Program-made: the position numbers and the translations under genes
From: Gaertneriomyces semiglobifer
Lineage: Eukaryota > Chytridiomycota > Chytridiomycetes > Spizellomycetales > Spizellomycetaceae
Length of the DNA: 64,000 nt
Reading direction: 5' to 3'
Assembly: GCA_025558075.1 (NCBI GenBank)
Contig: JAHLKF010000010.1
Location: forward strand, 124,001 to 188,000
Notes under the pieces: model-generated
Databases searched by the model: none
The model's input: only the letters and a program-made list of their open reading frames with translations
What the model was told of the DNA's origin: nothing
Shown here: positions 21,254 to 30,039 of the stretch, one piece after another
Layout of the letters: each line of letters starts with the position of its first letter
How positions within the stretch are numbered: the stretch's first letter is position 1

Positions 21254-21649
21254 GGACTGGCGTTTAACGCCAAGTTTAATTTTTGGATCAAATAGAAAGG
21301 CATAGTACATAATTAGGATAGGGCAAAACATTCTCCAATGCACAATGTTCAGCATAAAGTATAATAGAACTTAACTGATTGAGAAAAAACCGTTTTCGAA
21401 GTGCAGGATGTGAACAAAAGCCATGATAAATAAGCTTTTTAAACTTGGAGACAAGGGACCGTCCGTTAACCGCGTAACAGTAGTTCGCCCGCTTTTCGCG
21501 GTAGTGAACAACGCGACTGTGCCAAGCATTACTAGTCCCCATTCAAGTCCGAGAAAAACTCTCCTCCTCCCGTTCTTCAAAGCAACTTCCCTTGAGAGCA
21601 TTGACATTCAGCATAAAGTCCACATTACCCACAATCCAGTTTCATCAAG
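21254..21649. other. Intergenic, SKP1 promoter side
   Basis: AT-rich leader upstream of SKP1. No gene, repeat or RNA is recognised. Confidence 0.4.
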
Positions 21650-22331
21650 ATGGTCAAGCTTCTTTCCTCCGACAACCAAGAATTCAGCATTTCTAAAGAA
21701 ATAGCATGTCAATCCATCCTCATCAAGAACATGTTGGAAGACCTGTCGGAAAACGAGAGCGACGACAACCCCATCCCACTACCAAATGTCAGTGGGCCGA
21801 TTCTACAAAAAGGTATGCATATTACTTACATCTTGTTAATTTACAAAGATGGGCTTTCTAAATGGTTAAACTTTCTGTGCTCCTTATTTCTCAATCTGGT
21901 AATAAGTCATCGAGTTCGCCACCTACCACAAAGACGACCCACCTCATCTCGAAGACGATCTCAAACCCAAGTCTTCTGAAGACATTGAGGAATGGGATCG
22001 TGATTACATGAACGTGGATCAAGGGACACTGTTCGAAATCATCCTTGCCGCGAATTATCTGGATATGAAGGCATTGTTGGATTTGGGATGCAAGACAGTG
22101 GCAAACATGATCAAGGGAAAGACAGTGGAGGAAATAAGAAGGGTAAGTAACAAGAAACGTACTCCCTGGCTTGGGGTTTTCATCATTTCGCCACGCTATG
22201 GGAGATTCGGGACAATCATGAGATCACTAAGTTGTTCTTCGTATTCTTAGACATTCAACATCGTCAACGACTTTACTCCCGAGGAGGAAGAACAAATCCG
22301 CAAGGAGAACGAGTGGTGTGAGGACCGTTAA
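21650..22331 (+). CDS. SKP1: SKP1, SCF ubiquitin ligase adaptor (159 aa)
   Basis: Exons are 21650-21812, 21907-22142 and 22251-22331; phases close. SKP1 bridges cullin-1 to F-box proteins in SCF ubiquitin ligases. The product has the whole family layout. It has the BTB/POZ-like N-terminus ([20 protein letters not shown]), the acidic loop with [19 protein letters not shown], and the conserved middle ([20 protein letters not shown]). It ends in the F-box-binding C-terminus ([20 protein letters not shown], then [19 protein letters not shown], ending WCEDR). Length matches the usual 160 or so residues. An F-box protein gene lies at 41.6 kb in the same window, a possible but unproven partner. Confidence 0.97.
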
Positions 22332-22979
22332 ACCTGCGACTATACATCCCGACATTGTGTTGCAACCACCACGACGATACGTGTCTCTCTCTCAATGAAA
22401 CACCCACGACGAACACACAGGCGTCATTCAACCCACCGGCTCTATGCACGGGATATGTGCTGTGTTGTGTCTCATGTAATGGGTGTTAATGTTTAGAATG
22501 TCCGCTGTGCTGATGACCGGTAATATATAACTCTTATGACATGTCACTTGCCCACTTCTACCCTACTGTTTGTCTGTTCCAGTTCAGTTGAATGATGGCA
22601 GCGTATTGTTTCCCATGCTGCTGCTTGGACTTGCAGGAAACAGTAATACACGTTCTGACACCGCAATAAAAAATGTGTACTCAGAAACGGTCACTTGTTA
22701 TATATATTTATCCAAACGACTTTGGTAAGGAAAACATTACAAGGCGATGTGTGGGGCTTATGCGGTGAGTAATTGAATAGTTTTGGCAGCCGCAGAAAAT
22801 ATATATAATTCCGGTTAGAACACGAAAGAGATGTTCACAAGTAAATTCAGGCGGTGGGCGGAGCGGTGACGGGTGAATCTCCAAATTTAAAAATGACATG
22901 GCGATGTACGCGGGGTCGCAGGGCCATCCGAATGAGCAAACACAAAATGGGCCCCGACCACCAAAGTGAGTGATGAAAC
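22332..22979. other. Convergent 3' intergenic space
   Basis: Lies between SKP1 and the convergent KH gene. It has AT-rich 3' UTR-like sequence with several ATATATA stretches (near 22700 and 22798). No gene is seen. Confidence 0.4.
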
Positions 22980-24173
22980 TCACTCGTCTCCATGCAGGTC
23001 TCCACCCATCTCCTCATCCCTCTTGAGTCTCCTCGCCTTTTCACTCTCCAACTGCTGGTAAATCAAGCCCAAAGCTCTCTGCACGGCGCGGTGTTCGCCC
23101 GTAATATGCACGGTTCTGGTATCTTTGCCTTCCTGCAACTCATCAATTCGAAGTTTGGTGCCACTTGTGCGCCGAAGGGAGTTGATAAAGGACCCGCCTT
23201 TGCCAATGATACAGCCGATGAGGTCGGCTGGGACGTTGAGGGATTGGGTGCGCTCTTCGGTGGGATCAGAGGGGACAGTTGTAGTTGGTGTGCGAGGCGG
23301 GGATGAGAAGGAGGAGCGGCGGCGACGATGCGTGGGAGATGTGGTTGTGTTCTCGTAGTCGCGATCATAACGCGGACCGCCGGAGCGAGGGTTGTGATGC
23401 ATGGAAGAGGATCCGCGGAGCCGGTTTTCAGGTGAGTAGAGGATGACACCGACTCCACGATCGGCGTCCCGCATGAGACAATCAGCAACTGAAAATACAG
23501 CTTGTTCGATTTGGTCCACAAGGCCGTACACGTCAACTACACGCTCAGTGGATTGAGGCAACATGTCCTTGCTGATCACGATGCGACAGCCGGATTCTTC
23601 CTGAATTTCCCGGATGCGAGCACCGCCCTTTCCAATAACCGATCCCATGAGTTGATGAGCGACCAAGAGGCGCACAGTGGTATGATCAGGGGAGGCCGGA
23701 TCTCTGGAGTTTGGACGAGGTTGCTCACCCAAGTTTTCAAGAATGTATTTGGCGACCATTCCGTAAGCTCTAGCGACGCCGTCAACGGAGCCGCCAATCG
23801 TAAGCACACGCTCATGAACGCCGGGAACGACTTTGGAAACACCGGCTTTGACGGAGGTGCGGTCACGGATGTCAGCGACATTTTTGCCGCCTTTACCAAT
23901 GATTACACCGGCTTCACGGGTGGTGACGAGGGATCGAAGGGTAATGTAGTCGCCCTCGTTCTGTTGAGGGTGGGGTGTGATGGGAGAAGCTGCTTCTGTC
24001 TTTTCTTCCTTGATCTGCTGCTGATCGTTCTGCTGTTTGACTTCGGATTGACGAGGAGACGCTGAGTGATGGGAAGGCGGAAAGTCGGGATCAAGGGCAA
24101 GGCCGGTGAGCCGGACCATCGGGTCGTCGTCATAGGGAGAAGAGCGACGCGGCTTGGAAGATTGAGCAGACAT
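22980..24173 (-). CDS. Three-KH-domain RNA-binding protein (397 aa)
   Basis: Single exon. Three KH domains each carry the GxxG loop: VIIGKGGKNVADIRDRT (about residue 90), SVIGKGGARIREIQEESG (about 180) and CIIGKGGSFINSLRRTSG (about 320). The two N-terminal domains are adjacent. The third is separated by a Ser/Arg/Pro linker (THRRRRSSFSSPPRTPTT). This is the arrangement of the PCBP/hnRNP K group and fungal Rnc1/PBP2 proteins, which bind C-rich single-stranded RNA and affect mRNA stability. The N-terminus is disordered and charged. I chose the ATG at 24173 over an upstream non-ATG extension. It is intronless, unlike most neighbours. Confidence 0.9.
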   Translation of the reverse strand: MSAQSSKPRRSSPYDDDPMVRLTGLALDPDFPPSHHSASPRQSEVKQQNDQQQIKEEKTEAASPITPHPQQNEGDYITLRSLVTTREAGVIIGKGGKNVADIRDRTSVKAGVSKVVPGVHERVLTIGGSVDGVARAYGMVAKYILENLGEQPRPNSRDPASPDHTTVRLLVAHQLMGSVIGKGGARIREIQEESGCRIVISKDMLPQSTERVVDVYGLVDQIEQAVFSVADCLMRDADRGVGVILYSPENRLRGSSSMHHNPRSGGPRYDRDYENTTTSPTHRRRRSSFSSPPRTPTTTVPSDPTEERTQSLNVPADLIGCIIGKGGSFINSLRRTSGTKLRIDELQEGKDTRTVHITGEHRAVQRALGLIYQQLESEKARRLKRDEEMGGDLHGDE

Positions 24174-25700
24174 GGCGTGAATGCGATGGGAGGATGTGAG
24201 CAAAGCGGAGTTGAGCAGTTGTGGACAGATGGTGGGTGGTGGGACGCGGGATGGGAAAGGGAGGAGGGGACGACGGGGGGAGTGTGTGGAAGGGAGGGAG
24301 GGGGGGGAGCGGGGCGGGAATGTGTGTGTGTAAGAGCCTACTACGGGGGGGTTAACAAGCGAGGAGACTGTTGTTGTTGTATGTGTGATCCCAAAAAAGA
24401 GACGTGGCCAAAAGCGAAGGGGAAACGCAGACGGGAAGAAAACCCCTCGGCTGTGTCCCCGTTTTTGCGCTTAATTGGGTGAGTTGGGTTATATGGAGTG
24501 ACTTGGCGCTATTAAGAATGACTAATAGTGGGGAGTGAGATATACACTCGGTGAGTGACTAGGAGTGAGTGAGGGGCGCGTCCACTGAAATTTATTCAAA
24601 AGTCAAAGTTGGGGTGACAATGGCAAAGAGGCAATCGCACACAGGTGCACTGTGCAATGAGCAACGAGATATGGAATAGATGTTCGTCCAAAGTTACCAA
24701 GATCCCCGACATCACATTCCGTCTGGGCTACTCTCCCTTTAGGGAGGTAGTCAGATGGAAGAGAGGGAGATCTACTCTCAACGGACATTGCTCTGCTCCT
24801 GTTAGAGCTAGCACCAGAACGGGCCGGCTCAGGGCGAGCAGAGAGCGTTTATATTCCACGATTGTAACGGGCTGTCTCCTATCGAGAACCTCTAAGAGAT
24901 TCGAAAAGGAGCCCTGACTTAAACGTGGGGGAGCTTCTGCCATAATGGCATCCTCGACCGTACATAAACACAGCTGATCGTTGGATGCAGTACACCATGT
25001 TCGAATCCACTGATGAGCGTTGTTTCCGTACTGTCTGACCAAGCGCAGGAGCTGAGATGGCTATCCGATGTCATGTTGACCTTGCTGAATTTTGCTTCCT
25101 TCGCTTCGAGACATCAAAGACACAACAGCAGCCAAAGGAAATATACTTGTGGCACAGTTATCAAGCCACATGCGGCGCAGTAACCAAACTTTTTCTTTGA
25201 ATCGGCGGGTATAAAAGGCTGACCACAGTTGCTGTTTCTCAAACTCCATCAGTCAAGCAAGGATATCCGAGATCAGTCTGTACTCACCTTGTCAATATCG
25301 CCAATAAAGTCAGCGCAAGTGGCGACATTCACAATGGGTAAGCATTCGTGTCCTATCGGAGTCACGGCAGAGCAGACAAGTTCGAGGAGGACCTCCTGCA
25401 TGCACACGCGATTGATGACCCTTGACAAATCAATACAAACTAGAGTCTCAGAGGGAGGTTTAGTACCCTCCTAGTGGCGATAGATGCGTCTCTGACGTTT
25501 GTGTGTGTGTTCGAATGGGGGCTCTACCCTCACTGCTCTGTCGAGGCTCCGTCCCTTTCAATCTCCGCAATGGCTCATCCGTGTTTCGTCCTTCAGCAGA
25601 AGTAGTCCCGATCTCGGAAGATCTGTTGATGACTCCCCTCATACGGTGTTACCACCGTAGCTCTGAACTGATACTATTTTGAAACGGTGAGTTGCAATGT
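24174..25700. other. Intergenic, purine-rich upstream of KH gene, then empty
   Basis: 24240-24330 is extremely G-rich on the plus strand (C-rich on the coding strand, likely 5' UTR or promoter). 24530-24580 has short GAGTGAG repeats. No protein gene is supported up to the snoRNA cluster. A weak extra C/D-like pattern (GTTGATGAC to CTGA, about 25627-25673) is not called. Confidence 0.45.
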
Positions 25701-25713
25701 CGCGGGAGCGACT

Positions 25714-25814
25714 CTTTGTGGCCATGATGATATAATCCTGGCAAAACAACAACTACGCTGGAATTACCGGCTGAATCATGTCTGTTGAGAAAAGGATATT
25801 CTGAGCTTTCAAAG
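25714..25814 (+). ncRNA. C/D-box snoRNA, snR77-like (18S 2'-O-methylation guide)
   Basis: Box C is a perfect ATGATGA (25724-25730). Box D' is CTGA (25771-25774) and box D is CTGA (25801-25804). A terminal CTTTG/CAAAG stem (25714-25718 with 25810-25814) closes the element. The 13 nt at 25757-25769 (GCTGGAATTACCG), one base before D', are exactly complementary to the universal 18S sequence CGGTAATTCCAGC. The fifth base before D' pairs with the U of CGGUAA. That is the site I recall as Um578 in yeast 18S, guided by snR77. The box and guide evidence is direct; the yeast equivalence is from memory. Confidence 0.85.
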
Positions 25815-25970
25815 ATGTTCGCAGGGCGTGTGTCCTTCATTGGGGTCACGAGCTAATATGATTTGGTTTTCAGGCGTTTCATTTGTGGCCTCGCTGTCCC
25901 TTAGTGTGCTGTTCTTCATGTCATGATTGGTGAGTTCGTCTACTTGAATGCCACGCGTCAACAAAGATCA

Positions 25971-26071
25971 TTGCTCTCCGGATGATGGCGTCACAGAACT
26001 GACATTCTCCGATGGCGCTAAAAGCACTGGGCACTGAAACATCATGTTAGATTGTGCATTCCCTGACGGGT
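25971..26071 (+). ncRNA. C/D-box snoRNA, snR76-like (25S 2'-O-methylation guide)
   Basis: Box C is GATGATGG (25981-25988), the internal box is CTGA (26034-26037) and the terminal box D is CTGA (26063-26066). The 11 nt directly before the internal box (AGCACTGGGCA, 26023-26033) are complementary to the universal large-subunit sequence TGCCCAGTGCT. The fifth base points to the third C of TGCCC, which I recall as Cm2197 in yeast (snR76). A 12-bp external stem (25959-25970 with 26073-26084) closes the element. It may be an RNase III-type processing stem of a polycistronic precursor. Confidence 0.82.
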
Positions 26072-26124
26072 TTGATCTTTGTTGGCGCTAGGTGGCTATA
26101 TCTTGGGAACGTGGACGGCGTGCT

Positions 26125-26267
26125 AAATCAACGACATTCCAGACTAGTACTGTTGCTTTATCCTGACACTCGAATTGTGAAGGGTCTCACGATGAGGATC
26201 CTATATTACTATGTCGAAAATGACTGATCGGGATTCCCGCTCTGTCTTTCATATGGTGAGTTGATTT
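26125..26267 (+). ncRNA. Possible additional small nucleolar RNA, unassigned
   Basis: An 8-bp AAATCAAC/GTTGATTT pair (26125-26132 with 26260-26267) encloses about 127 nt. Inside are a CGATGAG box-C-like element (26190-26196) and two CTGA boxes (26163-26166, 26223-26226). It lies between two well-supported snoRNAs. No rRNA complementarity was found by eye, so the identity is open. Confidence 0.35.
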
Positions 26268-26292
26268 TCTGGCTTCAAAGTATGAATTTCAA

Positions 26293-26400
26293 CCGCGTCT
26301 TTGAAATGAGGACTTCTGATGACGAGTCAAAGTGGAGATTCTCCGTGATGCATACATCTTTATATTTTTACATTCATGCCTTAACTGATCAAAGACGCGG
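26293..26400 (+). ncRNA. C/D-box snoRNA, possibly snR75-like
   Basis: A perfect 12-bp terminal stem (26293-26304 with 26389-26400) directly abuts a box-C-like ATGAGGA (26306-26312) and a box D CTGA (26385-26388). This is the expected C/D geometry. A 9-nt stretch GATGACGAG (26318-26326) is complementary to large-subunit CTCGTCATC, the region I recall for yeast Gm2288 (snR75). A second 9-nt stretch (CATTCATGC, 26371-26379) is complementary to GCATGAATG about 20 nt further along the same rRNA. The D' box would be degenerate (CAAA) and the second match is one base off the usual register. The snoRNA call is good; the snR75 assignment is tentative. Confidence 0.65.
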
Positions 26401-26496
26401 TGGACTATACGATATCCGTTACCGTACATGCCGCTGACCGCCTTACGGTTCTATAGGAGCATGATTATCCATGAGCGTTCCACACGTTTGCAGCCA

Positions 26497-26578
26497 GTGC
26501 GATGATGGAATTCTTACAAAACTATATAGACAAGCATATGTCTGAACCTCTGTGTTGATAGTTTTGTGTTCTGAGCAC
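26497..26578 (+). ncRNA. C/D-box snoRNA, snR74/U27-like (18S A28 guide)
   Basis: The terminal stem is GTGC/GCAC (26497-26500 with 26575-26578). Box C is GATGATGG, box D' is CTGA (26542-26545), box C' is TGATAG and box D is CTGA (26571-26574). The 13 nt at 26528-26540 (AGACAAGCATATG) are complementary to 18S CATATGCTTGTCT. By the box-plus-five rule the target is the second A of CAUA, which counts to A28 in the yeast 18S 5' end. A28 is the target of yeast snR74 and human U27. This is the most canonical member of the cluster. Confidence 0.88.
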
Positions 26579-26660
26579 AACCTTCATCACTTCCGGTTGA
26601 GCTGGATGTTCGTCTCCATCTTGGCTACGCCATCCTATCCTCGATCATTTGCCCCGGCGG

Positions 26661-26895
26661 CTACGGTGGCCTAGCCAATATGGAATTACGAACGCGAGGC
26701 ATGATGATCAACGACGCAATGATGAGTGTTGAAATAAAAACCGCAAGGTGTCCATGGGTACCCATCTTTGCGATGGGAGAACCCACCCGTGGCCCCTTGC
26801 ATTCGTGGTTGAAGCCTGTCCTATGATGGGACTGTCTGAGCGTCGATTGCTTGTTTGGTGTGTGTGCGGGGTTCGACTCCCCGTCGCATCCTTTT
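26661..26895 (+). ncRNA. Possible RNA polymerase III transcript
   Basis: A perfect B-box (GGTTCGACTCC, 26870-26880) sits in a tRNA-like T-arm hairpin (CGGGG-TTCGACT-CCCCG, 26867-26883). It is followed by TCGCATCC and TTTT (26892-26895). About 200 bp upstream is an A-box-like TGGCCTAGCCAA (26667-26678). No 5' acceptor strand for TCGCATC is present, so it does not fold as a normal tRNA. It could be another pol III RNA (7SL- or RNase P-type), or a tRNA relic. The boundaries are guesses. Confidence 0.35.
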
Positions 26896-27019
26896 AAACT
26901 TATCCTCCCCTTTTGTTGAATGAGTCTGCCATGAAGCATTATTATTTTGTACTACCATACATAAACATGCAGCCGTTGAGAATGCCATTATATTTCTGTG
27001 CTACGCCTTTCCGATGAAT

Positions 27020-28460
27020 CTACGCCTTCTGATGAATCATTCTTACATCCACAGTCTTCGTCTCCAAGTTACTACTTGACTCGATTCCTTCCATCCTCTC
27101 CACACGCCTCAGTCGCTCCTCCCACGCTAGCCTCTCTTCCAGGTCCCTTCTATCCCGCACATCCGAAAAGTCCTCTGTGCCCTCAAACTTGGCCTTTTTA
27201 TACAAGTTTCTCAAGGGCATGATCCACAACATCAGCGTCTCCACCAAAATCGTCGCAACTCTCAGCAAAGCAGTGGCAGCCACCAACGCCGTCAACAAGG
27301 CCATGAGATTGAAATGACCAATTTGACCCGCCTGATCAAACGACAGCAAGATGCCGTGCCGATTCATATACGTGACCGATCCGTCTGGATTCGTAACCGT
27401 CTGGAGCATTTTATACTCACTTCCTGGAATCATGGCGGGGATATACCTGTATTTTATCTCCGAAGCGTGCTTAAAGTTTTGACGATTACGGTATACCAGC
27501 GGCAGACTGATCACCATGCCGGAGCTGCGAAGGGGTTCACGGGGTTTAGCGCCGTCAGCAGGTGACTCCGCATCGAGATCAATCATTGTTTTGCCAGTAC
27601 AATTGGCGGCGTGCAAAAGGTCGGATACGGTGAATGTGTCTAGTCGTGTGGGGAGGGATGGGTCGTTGCGATATGCTTCGTCCCATTCTTTGATGACGGT
27701 TTGCGGTGTTTCGGCACTACCGCAGCCGGAAAGGAGTTTGCCCTTCATTCCTTTGCCGTGGACAACTTGCCCGCCTGGTCCGAAAATGTTGGTTCCAAAG
27801 TGGACACGCACGCCATGGTCGACTTGAATGGACAAGTGCTCAATGTGGGGTATGTAGTATGTCGTAACTGAAGTGTTCCCAGCAGCAACGAGCTCAGTGT
27901 AAGAAGGGACAGCACAGGTTGGAGAAGTCGGGGAGCAGGAAAGCGGTGGGGTGGTAGCCGTCGTTATGCGAGTGGTTATGAGAAGATGTGGGGAGGGTGT
28001 CGAGTGTGGGTATAGGATTTGGTTGGGTGACCAAGAAAGGCAGCCGCCGAAAGTGGAATTATTCGATAACGGTGGCGGGGTGGAACAGTATGCTGGTAGC
28101 TCTTTGCTAGCAGGGACATTGAGTTGTACGTTTGTTCGAATGTACCCTGAAGAGGAAAACCCTTAGATCTGCGCAGGAAAAGTCATTCAACACCTGAAAA
28201 CACATACCTGCAACCGGCACCTCTTTCTTCAAATACAGCTCCTGCGCAAAAATACTGTATATGATGTATACGAAGATACAAGCTACACAGGCGTAGTACA
28301 ATATCCCCAGATACCGGTCCCGGACTTTGACGACCTTGTAGGTGGTGTAACTGAAAAGGACATCTGGGCTAAAACCGAATCGTCAATCATCCCGAAAAAG
28401 CCAACAAACATCAACATAAACGTACTCAATGGATCTCAGTTTAGATAATGCCAACCCCAT
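27020..28460 (-). CDS. P2X-type ATP-gated cation channel, three exons (about 440 aa)
   Basis: Exons are 28460-28426, 28368-28208 and 28146-27020; phases close. P2X receptors are trimeric channels with two membrane helices and a large ectodomain that binds ATP. TM1 is preceded by the conserved T-x-K motif (SYTTYKV, then RDRYLGILYYACVACIFVYI). The ectodomain starts GYIRTNVQLNVPASKELPAYC, the usual first ectodomain block. Late ectodomain motifs are NFKHASEIKY (family NFRxA) and MNRHGILLSFDQAGQIGHF (family YGIRFDI...GK). TM2 is ALLTALVAATALLRVATILV, followed by the cytosolic YKKAKFE signature. The vertebrate ten-cysteine pattern is not present. P2X genes are known in animals, Dictyostelium, algae and some basal fungi. 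Its start lies 195 bp from the divergent JMJD7 gene, so a shared promoter is likely. Confidence 0.92.
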
Positions 28461-28655
28461 CGCCGGCTCGTTGGTTGCTGACGGTTGGAAGTTGCGAGGC
28501 TCTTCTTTGGTTTTGAGGTGTTCAAATTCACCGTCCCTTTGACGCGCTTGACTGTGCCACCGGTCCAGAAGATACCTCCGCGGGCATGACTGGGATAGGC
28601 CGGAAAAAAGTCGGCGTTTTGGCTCGCGATTTCGTGATGACTGGATATTTTCGCT

Positions 28656-29961
28656 ATGGAATCACGCCTGGAACAGGAGCTGGGTCGGTTAGCGCGAGAG
28701 GCTCGCCAGCTCGGTTGCTCAAAGGTAGAGTACTTTGAGCAACCGCCCACACCACTGGAGTTCATGCGGTTGGTTCATGCCCACTGTCCTGCGATCATCG
28801 AAAGTGAGCCCAACTTTCAAATCTTTCATTTTCTTGCTCTTGAGCTGAGCTTCCTACGACGTCAGATGTTGCAACCGCGTGGCCAGCAATGAAGCGATGG
28901 AGAAGTCGGCAGTACTTGGAACAAATATTGGGCGATAAAGAGATCACTGTCGCCGTCACTCCAAACGGGTTGGCAGACATCATGATTCTGATCAGTTCAC
29001 TAGTCTTGCTAAGCGGAAATATGCAGCTTGGCGGACGCCGTGACTCATGGTCACTTTGTTCTTCCCTACGAACAGAAGATGTCATTCTCAGAGCTCTTGG
29101 ACAAGTTCAAACAGGCCGGCGACGACTCATCGATGTCCTCTTGGAAGCCTGGCGAAGCCAGTGAACCTGTTTATTACATCCAGTCTCAAAACAACAATAT
29201 GCATGAGGACTTCGAAACGCTTTTGCGAGATGTGCCCCAAGACATCTTGTTCGCATCCGAGGCGCTTGGCCAGAAACCGGATGCTGTCAATTTCTGGCTC
29301 GGGAGCGGTAGAGCCACTACATCCTTGCATAAGGATCATTATGAAAATCTTTATGTGGTGGTTGCTGGAACAAAGACATTTACTTTGTGCGTGCTAGGTC
29401 CAGTTTGCTATTAGCATCTCTTACTAACCCTGCCGTTGTCCCTGCAGGATACCTCCCACGGAATCATTTTGTCTTCAAGGTGCGATTGCTGTTTTCATTG
29501 CCCTTCCGCTTTTTTCTTGCAATGACTGAATATTCCATATTACAGAACAGCCTTATCCCACAGCTCAGTACACTCCGAATGTCCTTAACATTACATCCAA
29601 AACGACGTGGGGGATACGTCCTCTCCAGCCGGCACTTTCGACACCATGGTGCCCCATTGATCCAATCAAACCGTCGAACTCGTTTCCGCTATTCATCCGA
29701 CATTGCCGGCCGGTAACGGTTACGGTGAAAGCCGGACAGTGTTTGTACCTGCCCTCAATGTGGCATCATTACGTACAACAATCCGAAGAGCAATTGGACG
29801 GTTTTAAGGCCGCTATTGCTGTTAATTACTGGTATGATATGGAATACCAGAAGGCGTTTGTGACGGCCGGTTTTGTAGCTCGTTGTGGCAGAATCGTTAC
29901 GGGCATTGAAGAGTGGGACCACGAAATTACAGACGCAGATGCTGATGAAGACGACATGTAG
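28656..29961 (+). CDS. JMJD7-type JmjC lysyl hydroxylase, five exons (about 352 aa)
   Basis: Exons are 28656-28803, 28866-28968, 29027-29386, 29448-29479 and 29546-29961; phases close. The second intron uses a weak GTTGGC donor. JMJD7 is an Fe(II)/2-oxoglutarate hydroxylase known to hydroxylate a lysine in DRG GTPases. Conserved blocks in order: YFEQPPTPLEFMRLV; VAVTPNGLADAV; DILFASEALGQKPDAVNFWL; TSLHKDHYENLYVVVAGTKT with the HxD metal motif (about residues 185-187); AGQCLYLPSMWHHYVQQS with the distal His; and AAIAVNYWYDMEYQKAF. It is slightly longer than human JMJD7 (316 aa), with an extra acidic C-terminus (DADADEDDM). Confidence 0.93.
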
Positions 29962-30039
29962 CTTAGATATTCATATATATAGCATACAACTACACAAAAC
30001 TGCCGTTAAGACTCTATAAATGCTAGCTCCTACGTTACG

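Noticed and set aside
25627..25673. A further C/D snoRNA (snR78-like) upstream of the snR77-like gene
   Set aside because: It has a GTTGATGAC and a CTGA, but no terminal stem and no rRNA complementarity found by eye.
26830..26892. A tRNA ending in the T-arm hairpin at 26867-26883
   Set aside because: No 5' strand complementary to TCGCATC lies at the right distance and no anticodon arm fits, so only a pol III-like element is reported.
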